From NCBI GenBank assembly GCA_014871385.1, contig CM026426.1, positions 90,006,893 through 90,070,892 on the forward strand: a stretch of DNA of 64,000 bases. The letters run 5' to 3'. This document shows positions 1 through 10,652 of the stretch, piece by piece (the first letter of the stretch is position 1; every line of letters starts with the position of its first letter). Position numbers and translations under genes: made by a program. Below the pieces are notes generated by a model. The model made no database searches and had not been told where the DNA came from. It was given only the letters and a program-made list of their open reading frames with translations. The stretch comes from Ceratodon purpureus. Taxonomy: Eukaryota > Streptophyta > Bryopsida > Pseudoditrichales > Ditrichaceae.

Positions 1-3000
1 ATCGCTACTTCCACTCTCAGAATTGGATGATTCTGAATCTCCTTCTACAGCCTCTACATCGACAAATATGAGGGCCCTGAGATCAAAAGTAGTTGGCCGA
101 CTAAAAACATATGTAAGGGCTCCAGACTGAATCGCTTGTGCTAAGCCCTCTACATAGTCCAAAAGTATAAAAGGCTCAATTGGGCTGGAATGAAGATGCC
201 ACGATGGAGTGGACACGACTCTTGGCCCACGTGGCGGTGTTGCCGCAACTACTCTGCAATAGAAAACCGATATTGTTAAGAATGAGTGGGTAAATATGGA
301 ATCAGTAAAGAAGCAAAGAAAAATAGCCCAGAAGTTGGAAAATGTAAAGAAGAACTTACAATACTTATCTTGTCTTGCTCTCTTGGGAGGTGCTTCTTGA
401 ATTGCTGCCTCTCTAAGATGCTTAGGAGGGCCCATGGCGGATGACGTAGCCATATACGGTTTGAGAAGGGCGTTGAAAATGGCTTCGTCCTCCTCACAAG
501 CTATAATATGACGACCAATATTCTAGCAAGCCTTGATGGAGGCACCTGAAACATGTAGCACAAGAAAGAAGTCAGTCGCTGTGGAGAAAATCAGAGGAAT
601 GGAAATGTTGCAACTGTTAATGAGGGATTACCTGTTCCTGCCTTCCACTCAAAGACTATGTCACCAAGCTTGGACATCTCTTCAATTATGCCCTGCATCA
701 TCTCAGAGGCTTTCTTCCTTGGCCCTCTCCACGGCACCTCCCCATTCATTTCCTGCGAATCCACATCGGTGAAGTTGAGAATGGCATCACTCTCGGTAAT
801 GTGGAGGTCATTGTATATAACATCGGATTTCTTTGTTTGAAAATTGAACTTAGATAGGGGATGGCCACCACAAATGAAGACGCGCACCCAGAACCGAAGA
901 GACTGCGAGACACCAAAATATGTGAGTGTAAATAAAAAAAGCAGATTAGCAGAATGCAAAGACAAGGAATGAATATGATGTACATACTAAGGAGCCGGGG
1001 ATTGTAGGGTGAGCCAAGCCTAGTGCATTGAAGCCCCACCAGTCTCGGTGCTGCACAAAGGCATCAAGATTAGCCACTTCAGAAATCTGCGCTGCCAGAT
1101 CTTGGTCGTTGTTGTGGATTATGCAAAGAGCACCATCATACTGCAAGAAATGTCTTGCAAATTCGAAGAGGTTCTCCAAATACTCCTTATCACAAGAGTT
1201 CCAAGGTGGAACGACGTGGGGGGGATTGGATATTGTAGGGACACAAAGATTCTCAGGAATATTGGCAATGATCAAGTCGTATCCCAAGTGATTCTGATCT
1301 TTGCATCTTGGCGGAACTCGGTTCTGGCGGCCTGCTCCAAACTTGACGAAACAAGAGAACAGAGTTAGACATTATAAGATTTACACCATTGTATGTATTG
1401 AAGGGAAAGGACTAATCAACGGATCATGCCTTTTGAAGGATTTCTAGAGCCTTGTTCCATTCGTGATCGCCATTTATGTCAGAGAGCTCCTTGGGTCAAA
1501 GCAAAACTGAATCCACAGAGGAGTTGATGACATAAACCTGTGTGGAATGCGGAGTTCCAACGGAAGAAGTAGTTTGCGGAAACTTTTTGGCCTTCCTCTG
1601 CTCAAGGAGACTTCTGGTAATCTCGGAAGCACTGATCAAGGAAGGAGCTGGCAAAGAAGTTGGAGAAGGCTTCGTGACAGCATTACCTGGAGAGGGCTCT
1701 GGTGCCTTTTGCCCTGGCGCGGAAGATGCCGCACCGGTTTGCTGTGATGCCTGTGAATGCGAACGCAAAGATTTCAATCGCCCTCTCCCTTTCTTCGATG
1801 CAGGAGCTGATGATTGGTCGTGATGGCCTTCGTCATCTTTAGTACCATCCACCGTGTCTTCAACCACCACCTCACCGGCATCGTGTAGAGTCTTGACGTC
1901 CACCTCCGAGTCAATTGTGAAACCGCGAAAACAATCAAGATACCAGCATCCAGCTTCCAAGTGGGGAGCTTTGTACCTTTTCAACTGTTGGGGAGAATAG
2001 ATACACTGATCCGAGCTTCTCTGAGTCCAAGCAGAAAAGTACTTAGCGAGCTGCTGGACAGTGATGGCACCTTTTGGAACAAACTCTCTCTTAAAGTACC
2101 TAAGAAAATCATTTTATAGAAGGTTAGTATTAGTGAATAATAAAGAGCCCATTATTGTGGAAAACGACTGAGATGAAGTTAAGTAACATACCGGTAAGTA
2201 ACCCGCTTGACAACCTCTGCAGTTCCAGGAAATTTTGCAAAATTCGACTTCTTGTCATAAACCTTCTCAGCCTTCTTTCCAAGGAACGTAGGGAAGGCCT
2301 TGTCCCATAAAAGAATACGTGAACCCTCCACATAAGCGCCCAGTTTGTGGACATCAGGAAAATCCTTCCAATTGATAATGAGGTTCCCCGCTTTGCATAT
2401 GTCCTCGACTTCATTGATGACGGCTTCCTCCAACTATAATAAACAATTCAATATATTAGCGACGAGGTAGAATTTCTAAAGAATAAAAAATCATCATGTA
2501 ATTTATATAATAAATGTCAAAAATATACCCCAGCCCAGAATGAAGCCTTGTTCAACCAAGGGTCGAGGTCCGTTACTTTGAATTTGGGCGGTAGAAATCT
2601 GTAAGACATTTGGGAATTCGGAGATGAGTTCCACCACCTCAACCAACGAGCCTTGTATTTGGCCTCAACTGCTGCTGGGACAATCTTCTGTAGCTTCTCA
2701 AGGGTCATCTCAGGTTTCGAGAAGTCACTGAAATGTCGATTGATCTGCATGGAGAGCAATTATTTTAGACACTAAGAAATAAGGAAATGACGTTGTCATA
2801 CGAAGTGTTGTAAATGGCATTAGTGAGGGAGTCACCTCATTGAGGAAGTCGTCACCATTCTTGGGATTTGCAATGGCCAAGTATTTGGTAAAGTCCTTCT
2901 TCTTGATGAATTCGACCATTCTTTAAGATGCCTCAGTCATGACATCCCAAACTGCATTTGCAGTTTGTTCGTCCTCTGGTGTCTTATCAAGGTAGGCCCT

Positions 3001-4843
3001 AGCTGCTTCATCCGAGGCCACAGTAATTTCCCGCTGTTGAAATAAAATTATTTATCAGAATATTGAAAAATTATCCAAGTTGCTGAAGCAAAGACAGGAA
3101 GTTGGTAAAACTTACTCGGTACAGAAATGCTATAAAATTTTTGGTTGTCAAGGGAAACCACGACGGATTAGGTGGCTTGTGTTTCAGACATGCATCATAT
3201 TCTTCAACAGTGAGGTGGTCTTTAAAATCCTTCAGTTTCATCATCCCAAATGAGCAGATTCGAAACAATTTTGCTGGAAGGTTACTGTTCACGTGGTCAT
3301 TCTCATTCGACCTAAATATCAAAGTAGAATATTAGAGAATAATATATAATAGCACAAAATTTTGAATGACCACAAGTAAGGTAAAAAACGGAAATACGTA
3401 CCTGAAAACCCTGAAAAACAAAGTAGAATATTAGAGGAATAAAATGCAGTAGCACAAAAGTTTGAGTGTGCACAAACAAGGAAAAGAACGGAGATACTTA
3501 CTAGTTAATGTCGTGCATGGCGTGAAGCAACTTGCCCACATGGCCGCGGGGGTCTAGTACAATACAATGGACAGAGATGTGCCATGCTGGGTCGTCCGCA
3601 TGGTGCTTGTTTATATGTCGGAGCCATGGAGCAAGGCGGTGGTTACCTTCCCAGACAAAAAACATCTTGTGCGAGAATTGCATCCACTCCTCGTCTCCAC
3701 GGATCTCATCATCAAAACGATCACTCGCGGCCCTCCATAAAGGGCTCCAACCAGCCATGATCTCCACCATAACATCCTTCGTCTGCTCTTCGTTGTTGTA
3801 TATGGAAATGTACATGACGCGGACCCCATCTCTATACCCCTTTACAAACTCCCGCTCCAAGTGCTGTACCCCCATTTCGCCCACTGGTCGAACCTTGGCC
3901 ATTGAGATCATCCTGCACAGGGACACCATCAAGCGCGACTTCCTTTCCGGTTTGATCCTGAGTTTGTTGATGACGCCTATGGAGTCCAGCTTGTTTTGTT
4001 TGCGGTGCTACAATTCGCCTTCTAAAGCAGCCTTCAAGTCTATCGGACAAGATGGTTTTACCAACACATCTTGTGTTTGAATAACCTGCCAAACGGTGTG
4101 CAAATTAATGTTGGAATTGCAACGCAAAAACTCTTGCAAAATATAGAATTAAAGAACAGAGAATAACAACATCACTTCATAATGAAAAATCCAATATAAC
4201 AACTTAATTATCATATGCGCTTGAAGACTCTATCGCAGTGATGGATGCCTATAATACTCCCTAGACTGTCTACAGTTCCAACGACGGCGCCTCCTCCAAA
4301 AACGCGTGGTTTGTTGGACAAGGCATGGCAATATTGCCGGAAGGGCAAACACAACATGGGCTGGCCGCCTCACTCTAATAGGCGAGGAAGGAGAGGGTGG
4401 AGACATCGGTGGTGAATCCTGTGTAGGAGAGGTGGGCATGTAGCTAGGGGAAGTAGGCTCATAGACTGGGGACGTAGGCATGTAAACTAGAGATGTAGGC
4501 ATGTACTGTGGAGAATGGATCTCCAAAGGTTCACTACCTAAACCTATAGGGTTTGCTACATCACAAGTACAATAGGGCTGATTAAATGAATCTGAAAGGT
4601 CGGAGACATTGATAACAGATATAGGGGAAGTGGCAGACATCTCTGGAGCATTGGAATATACCTATAGAAGGAAGAATAAAAAGGTTATATTATAATGTCA
4701 AGGGAAGTTGAAGAGTAATAAAATAACACAAGTAATTTTGGAAATGCTGAATCATCTAAGGATTAAGGTACAATTTTAAGTACCTCCGTCTCCGCTGGAG
4801 TCAATACTTGTACTTGGCTCCCCATATTATCCTCAGATGACTC
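1..4843 (-). pseudogene. ParB-like / DNA methyltransferase-like multi-exon pseudogene (main body, runs off left edge)
   Basis: At least ten exons with good GT-AG borders read leftwards: 4843-4784, from 4661 (CTD-like exon), about 4085-3502, a 9-nt exon 3411-3403, and exons near 3.3-3.1, 3.0-2.8, 2.7-2.5, 2.4-2.2, 2.1-1.4, 1.34-1.0, 0.9-0.6, 0.5-0.36 and below 0.25 kb. The 3.5-4.1 kb exon has EGNHRL followed by a histidine-rich stretch, resembling the GxHR box of ParB/sulfiredoxin folds. The 1.34-1.0 kb exon has GYDLIIANIP, like methyltransferase motif IV, and 0.6-0.9 kb has GDIVFEWKAGTGN, like motif I. The order IV then I is that of permuted (class beta) amino-methyltransferases. In-frame stops lie at 4008-4010, 3501-3503 (formed by splicing), 2923-2925, 1496-1498 and 523-525, so no full protein is expected. 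Motif IV lacks the catalytic DPPY. Domain names are inferred from motifs only. Confidence 0.6.
4230..4661 (-). other. Exon encoding RNA polymerase II CTD-like heptads
   Basis: Translated on the minus strand this exon has four consecutive seven-residue units of the form Y-x-P-T-S-x-x (YMPTSLV, YMPTSPV, YEPTSPS, YMPTSPT), close to the YSPTSPS repeat of the largest subunit of RNA polymerase II. Before them lie ISVINVSDLSD, which resembles a SUMO-interaction motif, and YCTCDVANPIGL. After them comes a Ser-Pro-rich tail and then a basic stretch that may already be intron. The 5' splice acceptor is at 4663-4662; the 3' exon end is uncertain. No other polymerase sequence is present, so this is a repeat within the pseudogene and not a polymerase gene. 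Confidence 0.6.
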
Positions 4844-4898
4844 CTAAATTACAGACAATAAAAAGAAGATTAGGATCATCTGAGCTTCACAAGCTGCA

Positions 4899-5233
4899 GG
4901 CTGTTCAAGGCCCCCAACCAAGTTTCGGGGCCGAAAGCTCTGTATGATGGAGACTTACGCAAAAATAAAATGCAGCCTTATAGCATCATCGGCCCAGCCT
5001 GGAGGGGCCGAGCCTCCGCAGCTGCAGGAATGCTGAGGGCCCCGACGAAGTGTCGGGGCCGAAAGCTTTGTATGATAGAGACTTACGCAAAAAAAAATGC
5101 AGCCTATAACATCATTGGCCCAGCCCCAAGGGGCCGAGCCTCCGCAGCAGTAGGAATGCTGAAGGCCCTGACCAAGTGCCGGGGCCGAAACCTCTGTATG
5201 ATGGAGACTTACGCAAAAAAAAATGCAGCCTTT
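4899..5233. repeat. Tandem repeat, about 2.6 units of 126-128 bp
   Basis: The block from GGGGCCGAAAG through GGAGACTTACGC and AATGCAGCCT to CCGAGCCTCCGC recurs with GGGGCCGAAA at 4927, 5055 and 5181, giving periods of 128 and 126 bp. Copies differ by scattered substitutions. It lies between the pseudogene intron and the hairpin at 5235, where a retrotransposon 3' LTR would be expected. Confidence 0.8.
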
Positions 5234-5234
5234 A

Positions 5235-5382
5235 TCGCGGCCACGTACTCAGGAAACAACTTAGGAAGACTCTGGAAGGATCTAGAAGTTCCTAGAAACT
5301 CCTGGAAGTTTCTAGAAGTTTCTGGAAGCTTCTAGATCCTTCAAGAGTCTTCCTAAGTTGTTTCATGAGTACGTGGCCGCGA
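5235..5382. repeat. 148-bp inverted repeat (long hairpin)
   Basis: The left arm starts TCGCGGCCACGTACTCAGG and the right arm ends with its complement, TCATGAGTACGTGGCCGCGA. Pairing continues inwards through the CTTAGGAAGACTCT / AGAGTCTTCCTAAG blocks and the GATCTAGAAG / CTTCTAGATC blocks, so arms of about 55 bp surround a short TCTAGAAGTTTCTGGAAG-rich centre. It abuts a polypurine tract and may be the outer part of a retrotransposon LTR. Confidence 0.8.
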
Positions 5383-5387
5383 CATCA

Positions 5388-5399
5388 CCTCCCCCTTTA
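5388..5399 (-). other. Polypurine tract next to a putative 3' LTR start
   Basis: On the minus strand AAAGGGGGAGG is followed directly by TGATGTCGCGG, the usual arrangement of a polypurine primer and an LTR beginning with TG. The hairpin and tandem repeats to the left would then be the LTR. This supposed LTR does not match the 5' LTR-like region at 10.65-11.03 kb. Confidence 0.45.
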
Positions 5400-5437
5400 G
5401 CTTCGAGGTCTCCGAGAAGCTTAGAACACGATCACCT

Positions 5438-5788
5438 TCAAAATCGCAAGAAATCGAACACTTGGCGCATAGTCTCTGCAATGTATTCCAACTGTCTTGC
5501 TCGAGGTAGATGACTCATGGGTCCTTGCAGCCATCGATAGTGCCCAGCGCCTTCGACTTGTGACCATGCTTGAACCTCCATAGCTTTGTTATGAAAACGT
5601 CCTGCAAATACGCCCTCAGGACGGCCTTCTCCGGCAGGTTCAACTTCTAACACCAATACAAATGATCTGCTGCTTGGTATCCTTCGACGCCTTCTGGGTT
5701 CGGTTGGCTCTTCATCTCGAGGACGTCGACGTGATCCGCTAGGCTGAGAAAGTACAGCTAATGTAGTATCTACTTCTTCGCTATCCAT
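5438..5788 (-). CDS. Small basic ORF downstream of chromovirus integrase
   Basis: A 116-residue open frame starting MDSEEVDTTLAVL, with an Arg-rich segment (PRRRRRIPSSR) at about residues 32-42 and a C-terminal half with FAGRFHNKAMEVQAW. I do not recognise the family. It lies between the chromodomain end and the polypurine tract on the same strand as gag-pol, so it could be an extra 3' gene of the retroelement. A TATA-like TATAAAAG lies about 90 bp upstream. Whether it is expressed is unknown. Confidence 0.4.
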   Translation of the reverse strand: MDSEEVDTTLAVLSQPSGSRRRPRDEEPTEPRRRRRIPSSRSFVLVLEVEPAGEGRPEGVFAGRFHNKAMEVQAWSQVEGAGHYRWLQGPMSHLPRARQLEYIAETMRQVFDFLRF

Positions 5789-5876
5789 GTCTAGAAGTAC
5801 TTGTAAATTTGATATGGTTACAGGAAATCAAACAAACAGCACATGTAGTTGTGTTTTTTGCATACTAAAACTCTAT

Positions 5877-5884
5877 CTTTTATA
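5877..5884 (-). promoter_or_regulatory. TATA-like box upstream of the 116-residue ORF
   Basis: Minus-strand GGTATAAAAGATAG lies between the end of the chromodomain reading frame and the ATG at 5788. Sequence match only. Confidence 0.3.
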
Positions 5885-5912
5885 CCTATACAAGAAGCGT
5901 TTTTGTGAAGTT

Positions 5913-8900
5913 TCATCCACGATGTGGTTTTGGCTTTTCAGGATATCGTTCATGAAATTCCTGTACCTTTAGCGGCGCATTTGCCAAGTTTGCGGCTAGC
6001 TCCCACGTTTGTTCACTAATGTCATATCCTCTCCAATGGATAAGATATTGTAACTTTTCCCTTCTCCTCCGCGAATCAAGGACCTCCTCCACTTCATATT
6101 CTTCATGATTTTCTACTTCAACAGAGGGCAAAGATGGTTGTAATCGTCCCGAGATAGTAGACTCTTTATATGATTCTAGAAGAGAGACATGGAAAACTGG
6201 ATGTACCTTCATGGAAGCAGGTAACTCCAACCTATATGCAATTGGGTTGATTTTCTCCTGAATATTGAATGGACCAAGTCACCTATAGTCCAATTTGTCG
6301 CAGGGCCGACTAGTCTTGATGTTTCGCCAAAGAAGCCACACCTTATCACCAACATGAAAAACAGGATTTTCCTTTCGAAGCCGGTCTGCAGAAGTCTTAT
6401 ACAAATCTTGGGCTTGTTGTAATTGCATCTTCAGAATAGCTTGAATTTCTGATAAATATTTGGCAAGATTTTCGGCTGCTGGATTCTTGTCACCGGTGGA
6501 CGCCAACATACCAAGTTTTGGATGATAACCATAATTGGCATAGAACGGAGTTTGCTGAGTTGACGCGTGAATAGAATTGTTGTAAGCAAACTCCGCCAGT
6601 GATAAATACGATGTCCAGTCGTCTTGCTCATAATTGATTGTACATTGTAGATATTGCTCCAACACTTGATTAACGCGTTCCGTCTGGCCATCAGTTTGAG
6701 GATGAAAAGCAGAAGAGAGCTTGATGTCGACCTTCAATATCTCAAATAGCGATCTCCAAAATCTAGATATAAATTGGGGTCCCCGATCAGAAATAATATC
6801 ATCCGGCAAGCCATGATACCGATATATGTTGTCAAGAAAGAGTTTTGCAGTCTCTTCACCAGAAATAGACTTCCTACATGGAATAAAGTGCGCCATCTTC
6901 GTCAACTGGTCTACCACAACACAAATGGCGTCAAAAGTAGCTGATGGCCGCAAATCTGTGATGAAGTCCATCGAAACAGATGACCACGGCCGTTGGAGAA
7001 TCGGCAATGGTTGCAAGAGTCCATAAGGTCAATGCCGAGGATTCTTTGACCTTGAATATGTATCGCAAGATAATACAAAGTCTTTGACGGCCTTCCACAT
7101 TTGTGGCCACCAAAAATCTCGAGAAACAAGCTCCAATGTCTTGTTAAAGCCAAAATGTACCGCTGCAAGAAAGTCGTGGCGAGACTGAAGCACTCGGAGT
7201 CGGAGTGGCCCTTCCGGAATATACACACAATCTTCAAAGTACAACAAGTTATCTTGAATCTTGAACGTGTCATTGTCAGGGTGTTGTTTTGTTTTACAAA
7301 ACAAGGGGTCTTGGCTAGATGCAATCTGAATATCACGACCGAAGTCGGCATCAATTGGTAATGCCATTGACATCACATTGAGGCAAAATCGTTCAGGTTG
7401 CAACAATGTTGTCCATTGTTGATCAAACGCCGCGTCTCCTGCCTTTGGTGCAAGATACGCCCTTCTTGATAATGCATCGGACAGTCCTTGTTGCTTCCCT
7501 GGCCAATATGTGATAGTAAAATCAAACCAGGATAACGACATATTCCAACGAGCTTGGCAACGATTTAAAACCCGAGCGGATGTAAAGTACTCCAGATTTT
7601 TGTGGTCGGTATACACAACAACCGGATGAGCAGCTCCTTCTAAGAGATGACGCCATTCTTGGAAGGAATCAACTATACCAAGAAGTTCTTTATCATGAAT
7701 CTCGTAGTTGATCTCGGCCGCCAAAAATTTCCTTGAATAAAATGCAATAGGATGAAGTTTTCCATCTTCTCCCATCTGCGAGAGCACTGCTCCTAGTGCA
7801 AAATCGGAGGCGTCCGTCTCCATATAAAACGCCTTTGTAAAGTCAGGATGTACTAAGATTGGAGCTGTAGTAAACGCAACCTTCGGATCTTCAAATGCCT
7901 TCTGTGCTGCGGGTGTCCACTCCAACTTGTCCTTACATGTCAACCGGGTCAAGGGGGCCCCAACTTGTGAATAATTCTTAATGAATATCCGATAAAAGTT
8001 AGCAAAACCAAGGAAACAGTGCACATCACGTACTGTTTTTGGTGACGCCCAGTCTGTCACTGCTTGAACTTTCTTCGGATCCATCATAAGGCCTTCGCTA
8101 GATATGATATATCCAAGAAATTCAACCTTAGGTTGGTGGAATGCGCATTTCTCTACCTTGGCATGTAAGCCCTTTTCTTGCAGCTTTTGTAATACCAGCT
8201 TTACGTGCTCTTCATGTTCTTCGACGTCCTTGGAGTAGATCAGAATGTCGTCTAAATAGCAAACGACGAATCTATCCAGATATTCTCGAAAAACATCATT
8301 CATTAAATGCTGGAAGATGGCCGGCGCATTGGTCAATCCAAACGGCATGACATTATACTCAAAATGCCCATACCTTGTGCAAAATGCAGTCTTCTACTCG
8401 TCTCCTTCTTTTATCCGCACAAGATTATAGGCTCTATGGAGATCTATCTTTGTATAGATCTTGGCTTGGCCGAGTTGGTCCAAAAGTCCCGATATTAGTG
8501 GCAACAGATAACGATTCTTCACGGTGACCTTGTTCAGACCTCGATAATCCACACACAATCGTAACGAGCCATCCTTCTTCTTTACAAAGAGTATAGGTGC
8601 CCCTGCTGAAGACTTGGAATGTCGAATAAAATTCTTTACAAGATTCTCATCAATATACTCTCTCAAAGTCGTCAGCTCGTTCTGTGACAAGTTGTATATT
8701 GGGCCGAAAGGTGGTTGTGCTCCATCTTGAAGATCTATGGCGCAATCATACGGTCTATGCTCCGGTAGTATGTCCGCATTCTTCTTTTCAAATAGGTCTT
8801 AAAATTGCTTGTATCGCTCCGGAATAGTTGTAGGCGGTGTTTCTTCTTGAATAGGTGTTGCATAGATAATAAACGGTGTATCCTCCTTCGCCATCTTCAT

Positions 8901-9380
8901 GAAGGCCTTTGCTCCAACCAGCAAAGGTTTACTACTTGTAGTCCTTTGGCATTCCTCCGGCTGCTGAGGTTTTCTCGAGAATGATATAGTACGAGAAAAT
9001 CAATCTATGTCCGGGTTATACGTTTCCAGCCAAGATATCCCAAAAACAGCAGGATGGGAGGGACTATTGATTATGTTAAACATAATCCTACTACTTTGAC
9101 CCTCCATTGCTACGTCTAAAGGTATAGTCTCATAAGCGACAACTATAGGTCGTCCGTCTATCACCTCTGCTTGTACACGGTTAGGCTTTTGCTGAAGCGT
9201 GATCTTATGAAGTTTTGCAAAAGCCATATCCATGAAACAAGCAGATGCTCCAGAGTCCAATAAACTAATAGTCTTTATGTTTTCACGTCCGACAAAAATA
9301 GGTATTGTAAAAGATCGAGAAGGTTGGGAAGAGAGGTAAGGACCTTGATGTTTTGGTGTTGTTGAGAGGTCCAGTCGCAC
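5913..9380 (-). pseudogene. pol: Ty3 pol polyprotein (protease, RT, RNase H, integrase, chromodomain), interrupted
   Basis: Protease has LLDSGASA (about 9.25 kb). Reverse transcriptase shows [13 protein letters not shown] and the YLDD catalytic box (about 8.24 kb). RNase H has METDASDFALGAVLSQ (about 7.8 kb). Integrase has a zinc-binding region (HFGFNKT...CDTY), the second Asp in ISDRGPQF and the Glu in DGQTERVNQ. The chromodomain has YLIHWRGYDISEQTWE (about 6.0 kb). One frame is broken by stops at 9000-9002 (TGA), 8799-8801 (TAA), 8394-8396 (TAG), 7029-7031 (TGA) and 6279-6281 (TGA). Each sits at a position where Trp, Gln or Arg would be expected, and the second cysteine of the usual CDTC zinc box is Tyr. 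The copy is not autonomous. Confidence 0.9.
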
Positions 9381-9385
9381 GGCCC

Positions 9386-10405
9386 CTACTGCGACTGGCC
9401 ATCCTTGTTTTCGGAAATTGTGGCGCTTCTAATCTTTGTCACGGGTAATTTCCGCTTCTTTGGACAGCTGCCGACTTTATGTCCAAGTTCTCTACAATAC
9501 AGACATAGATTCTCTTCAAATCTTCGTTTCTTCTCTTCCGGTGTCAATGGCTTGAAGCGTGTCGCGTCAATCTGCATATCTTCCACGCCTTGATATGAAT
9601 CATGAACCTTTGTTAAGGCAGTATGTGCGCTTTGTCTTGAGGAACTCGAAGAACGCCGATCTTGATGTCGCTGAAAGAGCCAATTATCACATTTTACGGC
9701 CTGTCTGATAGCTTCATCAAGCGTGCAGGGATCAGGAAAATTTAGCAACAAGTCCTTCACGTCATCCCTCGAACCTCGATAAAACTGGTCCATTAATGCT
9801 TGTTCGTCCCAATTGATATCTGCAGCGAGTTGTCTGTATTCTGAAGCATATACAGATACAGAGCGCGACCCTTGTTGTAAGGCGTAGATCTTGTTTAACG
9901 CCACTCGAGCCTTGACATGTTCTCCAAACGCCTCTATTAATGCTGCGATAAATGTCTCAAAATTGGTCAAAATAGGTGATCTTTGTTCAAAATGAGCAGC
10001 AAACCAAGAAAGAGCTGATCCTGTCAGCAAGGTTCTTACTAATCCAACTTTTGATTCTTCGGTGGGATATCTCTTTGGTTGCAGCATCGTTATGAGTTGG
10101 ACTTGATTGATGAATCCTCTGAACTTGGATTGCGTTCCATCAAACTTCTCCGGCATGCTTACTCGAGGCTCCTTACGTTGTTGAATGTGTAGAGTATCTT
10201 GCCGAATAACAGGTGGAACAACCTCCTCTGGTATAGACGTAAATGGGTGATGAGCTGTAGTCGACGTTGCTCCAGAGCTTGAGTTGTTGTAAGCAACGCC
10301 CTCTACGTCCGTGAGTCTCGTGGATAACGCGTTTATAGCGTTCATAAGGGCGTCAAACCTAGTTTCAAAAGACTCGATCATACTAATATCTTGACCTCCA
10401 GTCAT
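9386..10405 (-). CDS. gag: Ty3 gag (capsid and nucleocapsid)
   Basis: 339 residues from the ATG at 10,405; the frame stays open upstream, but this is the first reasonable methionine. A capsid-type helical region (WFAAHFEQRSPILTNFETF, then YRQLAADINWDEQALMDQFY) occupies residues 120-250. It is followed by an Arg/Ser-rich linker and one CCHC zinc knuckle, CLYCRELGHKVGSC (C-x2-C-x4-H-x4-C), near residue 300. It ends with a TAG six bases before the protease frame, which is in a different phase, so pol would need frameshifting. This is the only part of the element without an internal stop. Confidence 0.85.
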   Translation of the reverse strand: MTGGQDISMIESFETRFDALMNAINALSTRLTDVEGVAYNNSSSGATSTTAHHPFTSIPEEVVPPVIRQDTLHIQQRKEPRVSMPEKFDGTQSKFRGFINQVQLITMLQPKRYPTEESKVGLVRTLLTGSALSWFAAHFEQRSPILTNFETFIAALIEAFGEHVKARVALNKIYALQQGSRSVSVYASEYRQLAADINWDEQALMDQFYRGSRDDVKDLLLNFPDPCTLDEAIRQAVKCDNWLFQRHQDRRSSSSSRQSAHTALTKVHDSYQGVEDMQIDATRFKPLTPEEKKRRFEENLCLYCRELGHKVGSCPKKRKLPVTKIRSATISENKDGQSQ

Positions 10406-10462
10406 TGCTATATAGATAAGACGATTTGAGCAGATAACTAGGTCGAGCGCCGATTTAGAGGT

Positions 10463-10622
10463 GGGTAATCCACGCCCTCTAAAATAGCTTTGAATTCTCC
10501 AAGAAGGGGGTAATCCGCACACTTACGAGAAGATTCAAAGCTGAACGAAATATCAGCTTGAGAGAGGGTAATCCGCAACTTTCAAGACGCCAACAGTCTT
10601 TCAGGCAAGAGGGGTAATCCAC
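10463..10622. repeat. Four dispersed GGGTAATCC(G/A)C motifs in the retroelement leader
   Basis: Exact 11-mers GGGTAATCCAC or GGGTAATCCGC occur at 10463, 10508, 10566 and 10612, all in one orientation, 45-58 bp apart, between the primer-binding site and the gag start. Each follows a G/A-rich stretch. Confidence 0.8.
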
Positions 10623-10637
10623 GCTCTAGCAAGAAAG

Positions 10638-10652
10638 CCTTAGCTCTGATAT
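10638..10652 (-). other. Primer-binding site (tRNA-Met-like)
   Basis: Minus-strand GAATATCAGAGCTAAGG matches nine bases (TATCAGAGC) of the usual initiator tRNA-Met primer site TGGTATCAGAGC. Its position between the LTR-like region and gag fits. Confidence 0.55.

Noticed and set aside
1..1340. Active DNA methyltransferase
   Set aside because: The gene has several in-frame stops and motif IV lacks the catalytic DPPY, so no activity is expected from this copy.
5438..5788. Envelope gene of the retroelement
   Set aside because: No signal peptide, transmembrane segment or glycoprotein feature; Arg-rich and soluble-looking.
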